From Dehalococcoidales bacterium (GTDB lineage Bacteria; Chloroflexota; Dehalococcoidia; Dehalococcoidales; UBA3254), in the NCBI GenBank assembly GCA_028718465.1, contig JAQULX010000251.1, forward strand, positions 1 through 5,200: a stretch of DNA of 5,200 nucleotides. The letters run 5' to 3'. This document shows positions 4,811 through 5,200 of this stretch, in pieces; the first letter of the stretch is position 1; every line of letters begins with the position of its first letter. The position numbers and the translations under genes are program-made. Below the pieces are notes generated by a model. That model was given only the letters and a program-made list of their open reading frames with translations, was not told the origin of the DNA and made no database searches.

Positions 4811-5200
4811 ATGCAGCTATTTGGTACATCAGGAATTCGCCGTTTGGTTGATCTGGGCCTGGTCAACCTCGCATTTCAGGTAGGGCTGGCGACGGGCGCT
4901 ATTTATGGCAATGTAGTTACCGGGCGGGATACACGGACTTCCGGCAGCGTCCTGCTTCACGCCGTTACCGCCGGAGTTCTGGCATCCGGTTCCCGCTGTC
5001 ATAATGCAGGGATTATTCCCACACCAACTCTGGCTTATATTACCCGCGAGTTTGCGGCCGGAATCATGATAACCGCGTCTCACAATCCTCCGCAGTATAA
5101 CGGGCTGAAAATGCTGAATCCGGACGGCTCAGCGTTTGCGGCTGAGCAGCAGAAACAGATTGAAGATATTGTGGACAGCGCGGAGCCGGTAAAGGTCGCC
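4811..5200 (+). CDS. Phosphohexomutase (phosphoglucosamine mutase / phosphomannomutase family), N-terminal part
   Basis: The first 130 codons are visible and the gene runs off the window; family members are about 440-460 residues, so this is domain I and a little more. It begins MQLFGTSGIRR, the standard alpha-D-phosphohexomutase opening. VVTGRDTRTSG (35-45) is the conserved loop. GIIPTPTLAY (67-76) follows, and MITASHNPPQYNGLK (86-100) holds the catalytic phosphoserine Ser90. The enzyme moves phosphate between C6 and C1 of a hexose or hexosamine through a phosphoserine, feeding nucleotide-sugar synthesis. The ATG is the only credible start: an in-frame TAA at 4796 closes the frame upstream, and GGGGGT (4802-4807) is an atypical, closely spaced ribosome binding site. 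It diverges from the amino-sugar operon, a sensible partnership. The substrate (GlcN, Man or Glc phosphate) cannot be told, because the C-terminal specificity domains are not in the window. Confidence 0.92.
   Translation, partial: MQLFGTSGIRRLVDLGLVNLAFQVGLATGAIYGNVVTGRDTRTSGSVLLHAVTAGVLASGSRCHNAGIIPTPTLAYITREFAAGIMITASHNPPQYNGLKMLNPDGSAFAAEQQKQIEDIVDSAEPVKVA

Noticed and set aside
4829..5083. Minus-strand 84-codon frame
   Set aside because: It is antisense to the phosphohexomutase N-terminus, which has FGTSGIR and TASHNP in the plus frame.

Overview
The window reads as ordinary bacterial chromosome of moderate GC content. The genes have AGGAGG-type ribosome binding sites, and the gene families (a MalY/PatB lyase, a MoaD-like protein ending in GG, and a small LPCAxAF...CQLGCF protein) make an anaerobic Firmicute of class Clostridia, in the Peptococcaceae/Desulfotomaculum-Pelotomaculum sphere, my best guess. 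That placement rests on resemblance only; nothing here is diagnostic.

Layout. (1) 1-202 (+): the 3' end of a MoaD/ThiS-type ubiquitin-like sulfur carrier, cut by the window edge. (2) 318-971: a compact REP-RAYT unit. It has a HUH/Y1 REP-associated tyrosine transposase gene (390-941, +), one REP palindrome upstream, one 2 bp after the stop codon, and a third, inverted copy inside the gene and in frame. (3) 1167-2363 (+): a complete PLP-dependent MalY/PatB C-S lyase/aminotransferase, whose probable promoter contains a perfect 17-bp palindrome. (4) 2373-2546 (-): a 57-residue cysteine-containing protein, convergent with the lyase and separated from it by 9 bp. (5) 2785-4443 (-): a tightly coupled two-gene operon of a DegT/DnrJ/EryC1/StrS sugar aminotransferase followed by a hexapeptide-repeat N-acetyltransferase. 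The stop and start codons abut (TAAATG). (6) 4444-4810: a 367-bp divergent intergenic region rich in short repeats. (7) 4811-5200 (+): the first 130 codons of a phosphohexomutase, running off the window.

How the genes fit together. The aminotransferase and acetyltransferase would put an amino group on a keto sugar nucleotide and then acetylate it, as in synthesis of acetamido sugars for surface polysaccharide or glycan. The divergent phosphohexomutase would supply a hexose-1-phosphate or hexosamine-1-phosphate precursor, so 2785-5200 plausibly belongs to cell-envelope sugar metabolism. The oxidoreductase that makes the keto sugar is not in the window. The MoaD-like fragment (molybdenum/tungsten cofactor or another sulfur-transfer pathway), the lyase (sulfur amino acids) and the small protein have no obvious pathway link with the sugar genes.

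No tRNA, rRNA, CRISPR array, phage gene or known riboswitch was recognised. The most unusual structure is the REP-RAYT unit. The next most worthwhile items are the small cysteine protein and the candidate operators.
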